Source of the DNA: Euryarchaeota archaeon UBA602
GTDB lineage: Archaea > Thermoplasmatota > Poseidoniia > Poseidoniales > Thalassarchaeaceae
Reading direction: 5' to 3'
Assembly (NCBI GenBank): GCA_002498455.1
Contig: DAHO01000056.1
Coordinates: forward strand, 1-12,211
DNA: 12,211 bases
Shown here: positions 1 to 6,998 of the stretch, in pieces
Position numbering within the stretch: position 1 is the stretch's first letter
How the letters are laid out: every line of letters begins with the position of its first letter
Notes under the pieces: generated by a model
The model's input: only the letters and a program-made list of their open reading frames with translations
The model's database searches: none
Told to the model about the DNA's origin: nothing
Program-made: the position numbers and the translations under genes

Positions 1-19
1 TGATCGCTTTGGCCACGGC

Positions 20-778
20 TTAGGACTGGATGATGCCTACGAGAGTCCCTCCAAACAAGGGGACAAATCCAACCGGGTGAGTCGCCCCGATTTCGTTGAT
101 GAACTGCACCCATTGATTGAAAGCCACGACACGTGCCTGTTCCGCAGTCACTGGACCCGAATCAGGAATATCTCCAACATCATCCACCGGAACCTCGGGT
201 TCTGCAGTGAGAATGAGGCCACCTGGGACCAAGAGATCGAACGCACTTCGGATTGCGTCGACCTTGCCTATGTCGCCAATATCGACGATAATGATTTCAT
301 ACGGTGCGCGCAAGGGAGGTGCAGTAGATGCTGCCACTTCACCTAAAGTCGCATTTGCAGCTTTCCAACTATCCATCTCCGCACACAGTGCTTCAAACTC
401 ACCAACACGGACTTGAGCCCACTCTTCAGCATCATATCGGCGTAATAAACGAGTCAAAATGACACCGAATTTACCTCCCGCTTCAATCATGTCAAAGTGC
501 TCTGGTGGCGAATTTTGAGACCAGTAATCAAACAACCATGCACTGAGGTGACCAATGCCCGATCCAACTTCACAAACGCGTTTGGGTTGAACTCGAGAAA
601 TGACGTCACGAACTCGACGGCGCAATCCCGTCGGCATGGATGTGAGTTCCATATGTTCCAGCTGAGCTCCAATCGATGCGGCCACCTCCGGCTCGCCCCC
701 TGGCATATCTGGGTTTTTTGACAACAATGCCGCGAGTGCGTCTTCAATACTCAGTCCCACACTATACCGGGCGCGCAA
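20..778 (-). CDS. Class I SAM-dependent methyltransferase (O-methyltransferase-like)
   Basis: This is a predicted cytoplasmic methyltransferase of the Rossmann-fold class that uses S-adenosylmethionine; the substrate is unknown. Numbered from the TTG at 778, motif I reads VCEVGSGIGHLSAWL at residues 68-82. An acidic residue, E99, ends strand 2. YEIIIVDIG (160-168, D166) is the motif IV region, and VPGGLIL (184-190) is the post-motif hairpin. The C-terminus GGTLVGI fits the last strands of O-methyltransferases. The fold is clear, but no subfamily signature was recognised. The start is uncertain. TTG at 778 gives the longest form (252 aa), GTG at 760 would place a TATA-like TTTGAAAA (784-791) at a leaderless distance, and ATG at 706 is the first ATG. 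The stop is at 20-22. The gene is transcribed away from the zinc-finger gene at 850. Confidence 0.8.
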   Translation of the reverse strand: MRARYSVGLSIEDALAALLSKNPDMPGGEPEVAASIGAQLEHMELTSMPTGLRRRVRDVISRVQPKRVCEVGSGIGHLSAWLFDYWSQNSPPEHFDMIEAGGKFGVILTRLLRRYDAEEWAQVRVGEFEALCAEMDSWKAANATLGEVAASTAPPLRAPYEIIIVDIGDIGKVDAIRSAFDLLVPGGLILTAEPEVPVDDVGDIPDSGPVTAEQARVVAFNQWVQFINEIGATHPVGFVPLFGGTLVGIIQS

Positions 779-849
779 TCGGTTTTCAAATCTAGTCGCG
801 ACGGGATGTCTGAAATACCCCCTGTTGACCGATTGAACTGAGGGGAAGC
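779..849. promoter_or_regulatory. Divergent intergenic region between methyltransferase and zinc-finger genes
   Basis: These 71 bases must hold promoters for both flanking genes if 778 is the methyltransferase start. On the plus strand GAGGGG (840-845) lies just before the ATG at 850 and is a good Shine-Dalgarno site. AAATAC near 813-818 is a weak TATA-like candidate for that gene. On the minus strand TTTGAAAA (784-791) is a weak TATA-like candidate for the methyltransferase. Neither promoter assignment is secure. Confidence 0.3.
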
Positions 850-1560
850 ATGGACGCTGTCGACGAGGAATTGGACAACGTTACACGATGTCCCGCATGC
901 AACACTCGTCAGGGGCATGAAATCCTGAAAGAAAAATTACTGAAAAATGGCCAAGGTGTCGACTATTTGCTTCGCTGTGAGGGGTGTGGTCACGTCCACA
1001 AGATCATTTTCCGTGATGCTAAACCTGTGACGGTACGGTTCACACTTTCAGACGGACCCGAATCAATGCCATTTGAAATGGAAGTCGATGACGACGAAAT
1101 ATTTGCACTGAACGATGAATTTGAGGCACTAGATGGTGTTTGGATTATCACCAAAATTGAGGGGAGTAGCGATGAGAAACGAAGGACAGCTGGTGCCCGC
1201 GAGGTCAAGCGCGTGTGGGCCAGTCGTATCGATTTAGCACGTATCAAACGTACTTTCAGTGATGGCGACATATCATTCTCCGATATGATCGAAGTCGAGC
1301 CTGACAAGGTATTCTCATGTGGCACCATCGTCAAACATCGTGGCCAGACTTGGAGAATCCGAGCACTTCATTCCGGTACAGGGCGAACTCTCTCAGGAAA
1401 AATGGTTGCAAAGAATATCCGACGCATCTTCTTGCACCGACCACCCTCTCCAGAGGAAATCGCAGAAAAGCGAATCATTGAACGTGGGAATTGGAAGGGA
1501 CAAAACTTCCCAGGTCGGGAAGAACACCAACAAAAATGGCGTGGTGGAAGAAATGACTGA
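850..1560 (+). CDS. HVO_0476-type archaeal zinc-finger protein
   Basis: This 236-residue protein resembles the archaeal family of uncharacterised zinc-finger proteins named after HVO_0476 (COG1326-type). An N-terminal four-cysteine ribbon uses C14/C17 (CPAC) and C43/C46 (CEGC), with HVH following. The middle part is beta-rich, with a conserved-looking stretch near residues 120-190 (VKRVWASRID, then a repeated FSDGDISFSDM-type segment). The last 40 residues are strongly basic and polar (RPPSPEEIAEKR to RGGRND), which would suit nucleic-acid contact; that is inference. The molecular function of the family is not established. GAGGGG sits 4 bases before the ATG and supports this start. The stop at 1558-1560 lies inside the start region of the next gene (ATGACTGA overlap), so the two are probably translationally coupled. 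Confidence 0.82.
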   Translation: MDAVDEELDNVTRCPACNTRQGHEILKEKLLKNGQGVDYLLRCEGCGHVHKIIFRDAKPVTVRFTLSDGPESMPFEMEVDDDEIFALNDEFEALDGVWIITKIEGSSDEKRRTAGAREVKRVWASRIDLARIKRTFSDGDISFSDMIEVEPDKVFSCGTIVKHRGQTWRIRALHSGTGRTLSGKMVAKNIRRIFLHRPPSPEEIAEKRIIERGNWKGQNFPGREEHQQKWRGGRND

Positions 1561-3025
1561 GCGCCACGATCCGAGTGCTTGTCGGCGCATATTACGTAGC
1601 GCGAAAGAGAATGGGCTCTCAAGGGAGTTGCTGGATGCCGCGCAAGAATTGAGAGATGGCATCTACAGAGCAGAAGCGCTTTGTGGGTTGTGTTGTTCTC
1701 CCGAAATGACCGATGAGGACAGGAACGACTGGATTCCAATAATCGTCGACTCTATGCTTGAAGAGGAACGAAGTTGGCGATTGGCGGAAAGCATTGGAAT
1801 CGTAGCAAAATCAGCTTCGAAATGGCCCAAAGGGAGTGCCCGCGGCACAATCACGGAGAATTTAATTTCCTTAACTGGTGGATTACCAACTGGAAAGGAT
1901 CGGGTTGATGCGTTGAAATCGATTGCCAGTCGAGTTCCTGAGCGCCATCTACCCGAACTAATGCTATTGGCCATCGAAAATCATGGCCTTGAAGCGAAGG
2001 CAGCCCGACCTGTAATCAAAGCAATGGTTCGATCAAGAAACCATAACATGGTTGCACAAATCCTGCCAATGATTGCCGAGACATCTCCCGATTTAGCCGT
2101 CCGTATGTTGGACAGTTTGCATCGAATCAGTGGCCAAGAAAAATTCATCATCGAGCCCAGTGCATTGGAAATCGCTCTTCCACTATTGGGTGATGCGGAA
2201 TTTGAAACCGTCCGAACCCTTTGTAGCAACGCATGGGTCATCGACGATGTCGTGTTGCTGGCAGAGGCATTGCAGGGAGTGGATGAACAGGCCATCCGTT
2301 TTGCCGTGACACTGGCAGGCCGTGCCGACAAGGCAGGAGATGCAAAACTAGCCGAATCAATGTTGGAGAAAGCGGCTTCAGATTTGCTTGGAATCGATGG
2401 GTATTCACAGGGAAGCATTGCAAAAAATATTGCAAAGGGGTTTGAAAGGTTGGGAATGATGGACAGAGCAGCAGAGGTCAAACCGATGCGAACGCCCACC
2501 GTTGTTTCAACCAAAGTTGTGAACAATGATTCTCCCCGAAAGGGACACACATTGGCTTTGGTCGGCACCTATGAAGGCAACATTGGAACGCCACATCTCC
2601 GAGCATTGGCCCGGGCATCTGGAATTGCATGGGGGTTCGGTTTGGATATCGCCCTAATCGATTGGCCGACCAAAGATTTGGAAGTTCTGTGTGTCCGGGC
2701 AATGAAGGAATCTGGGACGGCTGGCGTCAACCATCTGTCTGAGTTACTTGAGGCAGAACGAGTGATACTCACCACTTCTGAGGCTGCTTTAAGTGGCTCT
2801 CTCGGGCACCCGATTGTTACAACCCATCAGCCACGCGGTGATTCTGTCGAATTGAACTCTTTTGAGGGGAGTTTGTGTGTGATGATTGGATTGGGGAGAA
2901 ATGGACTCCCTGGGAAAGTTTTGGACAACTGTGACAATCAATTCGAACTCACTGGAATCGGAGCTAGTTTAGAAACAGCCGTAGCCATGGGGGCCATTGC
3001 CCAATGCTTGGCAAATCTCGATTAA
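1553..3025 (+). CDS. Helical-repeat protein with C-terminal DUF531 domain (SPOUT-like)
   Basis: The frame is open upstream to 1319, but that part overlaps the zinc-finger gene. The ATG at 1553 is the likely start, preceded by GGTGG (1542-1546), and gives 490 residues. Residues 1 to about 330 are almost all alpha-helical, in HEAT/TPR-like hairpins spaced by roughly 35-40 residues (for example YRAEALCGLC, RSWRLAESIGIVAKSA, RVDALKSIASRVP). Residues about 332-490 match the archaeal DUF531 family: ALVGTYEGNIGTPHLRALAR, then MIGLGRNGLP (444-453), then GASLETAVAMGAI (470-482). The last two blocks look like the knot loops of SPOUT RNA methyltransferases, which suggests SAM binding and an RNA substrate; this is inference, since DUF531 has no proven activity. 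The gene overlaps the zinc-finger gene by 8 bases and the convergent proline dehydrogenase gene by 4. Confidence 0.8.
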   Translation: MTERHDPSACRRILRSAKENGLSRELLDAAQELRDGIYRAEALCGLCCSPEMTDEDRNDWIPIIVDSMLEEERSWRLAESIGIVAKSASKWPKGSARGTITENLISLTGGLPTGKDRVDALKSIASRVPERHLPELMLLAIENHGLEAKAARPVIKAMVRSRNHNMVAQILPMIAETSPDLAVRMLDSLHRISGQEKFIIEPSALEIALPLLGDAEFETVRTLCSNAWVIDDVVLLAEALQGVDEQAIRFAVTLAGRADKAGDAKLAESMLEKAASDLLGIDGYSQGSIAKNIAKGFERLGMMDRAAEVKPMRTPTVVSTKVVNNDSPRKGHTLALVGTYEGNIGTPHLRALARASGIAWGFGLDIALIDWPTKDLEVLCVRAMKESGTAGVNHLSELLEAERVILTTSEAALSGSLGHPIVTTHQPRGDSVELNSFEGSLCVMIGLGRNGLPGKVLDNCDNQFELTGIGASLETAVAMGAIAQCLANLD

Positions 3026-3996
3026 CGACGATTTGTCCAAGGCAAAAAGATTGACTTGACAATGTGCATTGCAACATCGGGATTTTCATCCAATCGACGC
3101 ATACTGTACTCATACCATCGATTGCCATATGGGATGTAAATCCGAGTGCGATGTCCTTCTTTGGCCAACTTACGACGTACATTTCCACGCACACCCAGCA
3201 GCATCTGAAATTCATACCCAGGTCCCTTTCCGGTTCGCGCTGGGCTGGCATGATCGCGAGGGTCTGCAATCGAGGGACCCATTTTTCTCTGCTTGAGGGC
3301 TGCAATGGTATGATCGATAACGGGCAAATCATGAGAAGCGATTCCAACATATGCACCACGATCAAGCATCTGTGATATATGGGAATTGAGTGCATCGACG
3401 ATTTCCTGGTAGCCTGTCAATGCAATATCTTCGTGTTCCAAATAGACGCCTTTGCAAATTCTGAAATCCGCCGCTCCACCGATTTTTTCACAAATTGACT
3501 CAATGTCGTCACGGGTCCGAAGCAGTCGAGATTGAAGCACGGTACCCACATTTGTTAGGCCTTTTTGATGCATAGCCAAGACAATATCAATGGTCGATTG
3601 AGTCACACGATGATCTTCCATATCAAGGCGAACAAAAATGTCATGTTCTGCAGCGTTTTTCAGAAGCCTCTCAATGTTTTGATAAGCGACTTTTTCATCA
3701 ATCAACAAACCAAATGCAGTTGGCTTGATACTCAGATTAGCGTCCAATTTATGCTCAACAATCGCATCTAAAACTCGATCATATTCGTCGATGAAAAATT
3801 GTGCTTCATCCAAGGTAGAGATTTCTTCACCGAGTACATCAACGGTGAAACATGCACCTTCGGAACTCAACTTCTGCATCACCGAGATGGCGTTCGAGAG
3901 GTCTTTGCCAGCGACATATCGTCGCGCCACCGCCGCGACCATGAAACGTGGCATGCATTTGGTAAGAGTCACCATGAACCTACCCAATACACCCAT
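3022..3996 (-). CDS. Stand-alone proline dehydrogenase
   Basis: This FAD enzyme should oxidise L-proline to pyrroline-5-carboxylate, the first step of proline catabolism, passing electrons to the respiratory chain. The family signatures of the (beta/alpha)8 barrel are present, numbered from the ATG at 3996: SIKPTAFG (89-96, K91), RLDMEDH (123-129), GTVLQSRL (151-158), RICKGVYLE (179-187), IASHD (219-223), YEFQMLLG (261-268), YIPYG (287-291) and YSMRRLDENP (297-306). The double arginine binds the proline carboxylate in known enzymes. The 324-residue size fits monofunctional bacterial-type PRODH; the dehydrogenase half of PutA is absent. The ATG at 3996 is preceded by GGAGGGG at ideal spacing, so it is preferred to the in-frame TTG at 4023. 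The gene lies 49 bases downstream of the propeller gene on the same strand. Confidence 0.92.
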   Translation of the reverse strand: MGVLGRFMVTLTKCMPRFMVAAVARRYVAGKDLSNAISVMQKLSSEGACFTVDVLGEEISTLDEAQFFIDEYDRVLDAIVEHKLDANLSIKPTAFGLLIDEKVAYQNIERLLKNAAEHDIFVRLDMEDHRVTQSTIDIVLAMHQKGLTNVGTVLQSRLLRTRDDIESICEKIGGAADFRICKGVYLEHEDIALTGYQEIVDALNSHISQMLDRGAYVGIASHDLPVIDHTIAALKQRKMGPSIADPRDHASPARTGKGPGYEFQMLLGVRGNVRRKLAKEGHRTRIYIPYGNRWYEYSMRRLDENPDVAMHIVKSIFLPWTNRR

Positions 3997-4045
3997 CTGT
4001 ACCCCTCCGGCACCTCTCAACAATGAGGAAGCACCTTGACAATTG

Positions 4046-5005
4046 CTAGGAGGAAATCCCCTGAATCACGAAGTCCGACCATTGGCCTCGGTTGTCCAAA
4101 ACCCAAAAACCGCTCTCATTTCGATTGACAATCTTGTTGCCAATTTCAGCTCGCACACCAATATCGGGTTCAGAGTGGAACTGAGAGGCGGACCACCGCA
4201 TATCTTGTCGCCATCCTGTGATGAACCAGGTTTCTTCAACCATGCAAGCATCTTGAATAGGGCCGCTGACATTGGCTACAGAAATGCTCTCAGCTTCTGA
4301 ATTCCACCATGCCATTCGATTTTCACTCAAACTAAACAACCAATTTCCATCTCCTCCATACCAAACGTCATGGGTACTCGACTTGAATTGGTGAATCCCT
4401 TTCCGAGTAACATGCCCTGTCGACCCCTCGAGTTCGACCCATCCACCGCCTAGAGAAAATGCCCAAATGGAATCGTCCACTGAAATTAATTTGACAAGTA
4501 CATCGCCATCTGGCAAGTCCGACAACCAATCCCAACCCAGAGGCTTGCGCCTCCAGACTTCATGTGAATTGATTCCAATTCGATAGATTCCTCGGTGATG
4601 GGTACAGAAAACTATGTCGCCGTCGTGCTCGCAAATGGCCAATGGCTCAGCATCAAGGATGTGTGACCAAACCGCACCAGCCACATGATGATGATTGGAT
4701 TTCCCAGCATCAACTGCGACCCTTAAGTCAGACATTTCGATTCCCGATTCAATGGGTTCACGCAAATCCAGCAAGGCCAATCGTGCAAGAGACAAATCTC
4801 GTTCAACCCATGTCCCTACGAAAAAGTGCTCACCCACAATCACCGAATTGGTGACACTGCCTGGAAATGGATGGCGTATAGGATCAATGGCATTGAATCG
4901 CTGTGGATGAAGTCGACACATGCCCCCTTCAGTATCAATGAGGATAACATATTCGCGGTCAATCAAAAGATCCCGAGGCGGAGTCGGCGTGTCCGGCAGT
5001 GACAT
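4046..5005 (-). CDS. Hypothetical Trp-rich, beta-propeller-like protein
   Basis: I do not recognise this 319-residue protein. The frame is open to 5062, but the ATG at 5005 (start MSLPDTPTPP) sits about 28 bases from an A/T-rich box and is preferred. The sequence alternates short hydrophobic strands with turns, and blades of roughly 40-50 residues end in aromatic motifs such as DDSIWAFSLGGGW, HDVWYGGDGNWLFSL, ETWFITGW and SGFWVLDNRGQW. This pattern is typical of PQQ/WD-type beta-propellers. It contains about 16 tryptophans and a local NHHHVAG histidine cluster. No signal peptide, membrane segment or catalytic motif is visible, so a cytoplasmic location is likely. It probably shares a transcript with the proline dehydrogenase gene 49 bases downstream, but no functional link is shown. 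Confidence 0.68.
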   Translation of the reverse strand: MSLPDTPTPPRDLLIDREYVILIDTEGGMCRLHPQRFNAIDPIRHPFPGSVTNSVIVGEHFFVGTWVERDLSLARLALLDLREPIESGIEMSDLRVAVDAGKSNHHHVAGAVWSHILDAEPLAICEHDGDIVFCTHHRGIYRIGINSHEVWRRKPLGWDWLSDLPDGDVLVKLISVDDSIWAFSLGGGWVELEGSTGHVTRKGIHQFKSSTHDVWYGGDGNWLFSLSENRMAWWNSEAESISVANVSGPIQDACMVEETWFITGWRQDMRWSASQFHSEPDIGVRAEIGNKIVNRNESGFWVLDNRGQWSDFVIQGISS

Positions 5006-5082
5006 CGTTGATTGGTAGAGGCCATGATTCAATAATGAATGGGCAGAGAAGGCTGAATACAAGTGACCCTCTGGCCTATTCG
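5006..5082. promoter_or_regulatory. Short divergent promoter region with near-palindromic A/T box
   Basis: These 77 bases separate the chosen starts of the minus-strand propeller gene (5005) and plus-strand dtdA (5083). The only A/T-rich box is ATTCAATAATGAAT at 5027-5040, made of inverted arms ATTCA and TGAAT around ATAA. Its centre lies about 28 bases before the ATG at 5005, the distance expected for the TATA box of a leaderless archaeal transcript. For dtdA it would predict transcription from near 5060 and a leader of about 23 bases, without a clear Shine-Dalgarno site. One box could serve both directions; this is inferred from spacing only. Confidence 0.4.
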
Positions 5083-6057
5083 ATGGTGACGTTACTCATC
5101 GTTTCCGCACCGGATATTGCATCGGTAATCCAAGGAAACGCATTGCTTGCACGTGGAGGTTGGATGCCTTGCAAACCCATCGAAGATGGAGATGTGTGGC
5201 AGCATGAGCGGGCTGACGTCTGTCTGTGGTGGTTTGGTGATCGAGTACTGATGGAAGATCATTTGGATCAGCGTTTCTCCAATGGTTCGAATCGAGTCGT
5301 TGAAGAGGTCATTTTTCTGTCGCGACATTACGCTGCGAGTGCCCGACCAAGTCTTACACTTCATGTGATCGGCGTCCCAGGAGAAACTCCACTCGGCGAA
5401 ATAGCAGAATTTGGCGGAGTCAAGGGTGAAGTGGTGTTGCCAAACCCAAGGTTCGCGGCTTGGTACAGGCTAATGTGCGAAGCTGCCGAGCATCACCAAT
5501 TGATACCTGAGTTTGAATTGACCATTGAAACCACCCATCACGGTCCGTGTTTGGGAGTGCCGACCATGTTCATCGAAATCGGTTCTTCTGAAAGTCACTG
5601 GGGCCGGACTGATGCTGCCGATGCGTGGGCCGACGTGATGGAGAAAGGATTGGGCTTGAATGGGGGCGAAGGCATTGGAAACTGGGATACTCTCTCTCTC
5701 GAACAACGAAAAAACGCCAAAGTGATGATTGGAGTCGGTGGAGGTCATTACGCGCCGCGACATACGGATGTCTTGAGAAAGACAAACTGTTGGGCCGGAC
5801 ATCAATTGGCCGGTTATGCACTTGAAATGCACAAACCTGAGGATGAATCTTGGAATCCGGATGATGGAGAATATCCTGCGGGAGCTTGGCAGCACTCCAT
5901 CCGTGTCTGTGTTGAGAGTACCCGATTGGCGTTCCCAGATGGACAAGTCATGGCGCACCTTGATCGAAAATCATTCAAGGGTTGGCAACGCAGAGTCATC
6001 AAACGATGGCTCAACGAACTGAATGTACCTGTGGGAAGAACAGTAGATTTTGAGTAA
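5083..6057 (+). CDS. dtdA: D-aminoacyl-tRNA deacylase, archaeal type (DTD2)
   Basis: DtdA hydrolyses D-amino acids from wrongly charged tRNA and so protects translation; it is a zinc-dependent cytoplasmic enzyme found in archaea and plants. Numbered from the ATG at 5083 (324 aa), the family motifs are in order: FLSRH (78-82), ETTHHGP (149-155), FIEIGSSE (163-170), GVGGGHYAPR (217-226) and DRKSFKG (294-300). The histidines of the THHGP and GGHYAPR blocks are the expected metal or catalytic residues. The usual family length is about 270-280, and the extra length lies partly in loops near residues 182-202 and 250-270. The frame is open upstream to 4999, but that portion overlaps the divergent gene and does not resemble the family; the MVTLLIVSAPD start does. 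The stop at 6055-6057 abuts the stop of rps27ae with no gap. Confidence 0.93.
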   Translation: MVTLLIVSAPDIASVIQGNALLARGGWMPCKPIEDGDVWQHERADVCLWWFGDRVLMEDHLDQRFSNGSNRVVEEVIFLSRHYAASARPSLTLHVIGVPGETPLGEIAEFGGVKGEVVLPNPRFAAWYRLMCEAAEHHQLIPEFELTIETTHHGPCLGVPTMFIEIGSSESHWGRTDAADAWADVMEKGLGLNGGEGIGNWDTLSLEQRKNAKVMIGVGGGHYAPRHTDVLRKTNCWAGHQLAGYALEMHKPEDESWNPDDGEYPAGAWQHSIRVCVESTRLAFPDGQVMAHLDRKSFKGWQRRVIKRWLNELNVPVGRTVDFE

Positions 6058-6228
6058 TCACTCGTTCTTAACTGAGTAGCCACAGCGGCCGCAGTGCTTA
6101 CGATCACCGTGGATCGCCATGAATACACCTGGCCCACACTGTGGACAGAATTCTTGCTTGCGAGTCAGTTTACCGTCCTCAACACTATACTTTGACCACT
6201 TGGCCGTAGCACTTGGATTGTCACCCAT
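6058..6228 (-). CDS. rps27ae: Small ribosomal subunit protein S27ae
   Basis: This 56-residue protein is the archaeal homologue of the ribosomal part of eukaryotic RPS27A (eS31), a zinc-binding protein of the small subunit. Reading from the ATG at 6228, the sequence contains FCPQCGPGVFMAIHGDRKH (27-45) followed by CGRCGY (46-51). C28, C31, C46 and C49 form the zinc site, and the CGPGVF and HGDR features are family hallmarks. The ATG overlaps the TGA of rps24e by one base (TGATG), so translation is probably coupled. It is the last gene of the rpoE operon in this window. Confidence 0.93.
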   Translation of the reverse strand: MGDNPSATAKWSKYSVEDGKLTRKQEFCPQCGPGVFMAIHGDRKHCGRCGYSVKNE

Positions 6229-6602
6229 CACTCTTCACCTCCGGCAATCTCTGCAGCCTCGGCTTCATCCGCTTCAGCAGGAGGTTCTTCTGTAGGGGCA
6301 TCTTCCTCGGCAGCATCATTACCTTCAGACAGTTGTGCATGTCGCTCGAGGATATACTTGGGCTCCTTCTCCAAATCTTCGCGGTTGGCATAAACGAACG
6401 CAGCTCCTGTGGTCAATGGCTGACCAAAGCGTGTATTCACGGATTTGACCAATACACGATCTTTCGTTGCACCGGGTTCGAGTTTAACGACGGCTGCAAC
6501 AATCTCATTTCGAGTCGGAGTTGGTGCCCCGACATGCCGCCACTGCCACGAGATTTCAACGCGGTTTAGAATAGAATTTTCTTTTCGATCGATTACTTCC
6601 AT
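6228..6602 (-). CDS. rps24e: Small ribosomal subunit protein S24e
   Basis: This is a 124-residue protein of the small ribosomal subunit. Residues about 1-88 follow the S24e fold: an N-terminal strand (MEVIDRKENSILNRVEI), a central PTPTRNEIVAAVVKL helix region, and RFGQPLTTGAAFVYANREDLEKEPKYILER, which matches the conserved end of the family. Residues from about 92 onwards form a low-complexity tail almost entirely of E, A, D and P, with no counterpart in typical S24e. Such acidic extensions occur in some marine and halophilic archaeal proteins. Upstream, GGAAGGGAAG lies a few bases before the ATG at 6602. The gene is 16 bases downstream of spt4. Confidence 0.92.
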   Translation of the reverse strand: MEVIDRKENSILNRVEISWQWRHVGAPTPTRNEIVAAVVKLEPGATKDRVLVKSVNTRFGQPLTTGAAFVYANREDLEKEPKYILERHAQLSEGNDAAEEDAPTEEPPAEADEAEAAEIAGGEE

Positions 6603-6618
6603 TTGCTTCCCTTCCTGT

Positions 6619-6993
6619 TTATTGGTGTCTTACCTTTAGAGCATAGTTCCCTGGAGATTCAATGCCCAGTGTTCGTGCCACTTCACTGCGACTGGGGTCG
6701 AGCAAAATCGTCAAACCCTGCCAATCCGCACTCAGTTGAGCATCGGGGCAGCGCGAGCATCGAGGAGCGGCAACTTTGACCTTCTCGATGTCCTCTTTGT
6801 TTTCCTTCTCCCAAGCCTTGCGTTCCGCTTCATTCGGAGCGCGACCGTTTGCGGTTGTGAATGCCAAAATAGCGAGTGCCTTCTTGTTCTTGGCCTTGAG
6901 ATCATTGTTCGACTTGAGCCACCATCCGGGGTTCCCCTCTTGGACTTCGATGATCATGTGACACTCGGTACAAGCAAGTGCTTTGATGGGCAT
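6619..6993 (-). CDS. spt4: Transcription elongation factor Spt4 (RpoE''), with long insertion
   Basis: Spt4 binds the NGN domain of Spt5 and increases RNA polymerase processivity. The zinc ribbon is present as CTEC (C8, C11) and CSRC (C79, C82). The second half is canonical: AQLSADWQGLTILLDPSRSEVA, then LGIESPGNYALKV near the C-terminus. Typical archaeal Spt4 is about 60-65 residues; this one has 124, because residues about 12-76 are inserted between the two zinc half-sites. The insertion starts with NPGWWLKSN and continues as a Lys/Glu/Ala-rich, probably helical segment. The ATG at 6993 is preceded by GGAGG (7008-7004) inside the end of rpoE, five bases after the rpoE stop. Position in the rpoE operon is the usual archaeal arrangement. 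Confidence 0.93.
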   Translation of the reverse strand: MPIKALACTECHMIIEVQEGNPGWWLKSNNDLKAKNKKALAILAFTTANGRAPNEAERKAWEKENKEDIEKVKVAAPRCSRCPDAQLSADWQGLTILLDPSRSEVARTLGIESPGNYALKVRHQ

Positions 6994-6998
6994 GTGAT

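Noticed and set aside
1..23. Possible tail of a plus-strand gene ending at TAG 21-23, or start of a minus-strand gene at GTG 16
   Set aside because: Too few bases are visible to support either reading.
2..346. Plus-strand open frame with protein-like text (GHGLGLDDAYESPSK and onward)
   Set aside because: It is fully antisense to the methyltransferase, whose SAM-binding motifs are clear; it matches no family I know.
1319..1552. Upstream extension of the DUF531 gene frame
   Set aside because: It overlaps the zinc-finger coding region, and the ATG at 1553 has an RBS-like site and the typical overlapping start.
5692..5700. Short CT dinucleotide run in dtdA, and a GA run near 7090-7101 in rpoE
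   Set aside because: Both lie inside well-conserved coding sequence and are too short to be meaningful repeats.
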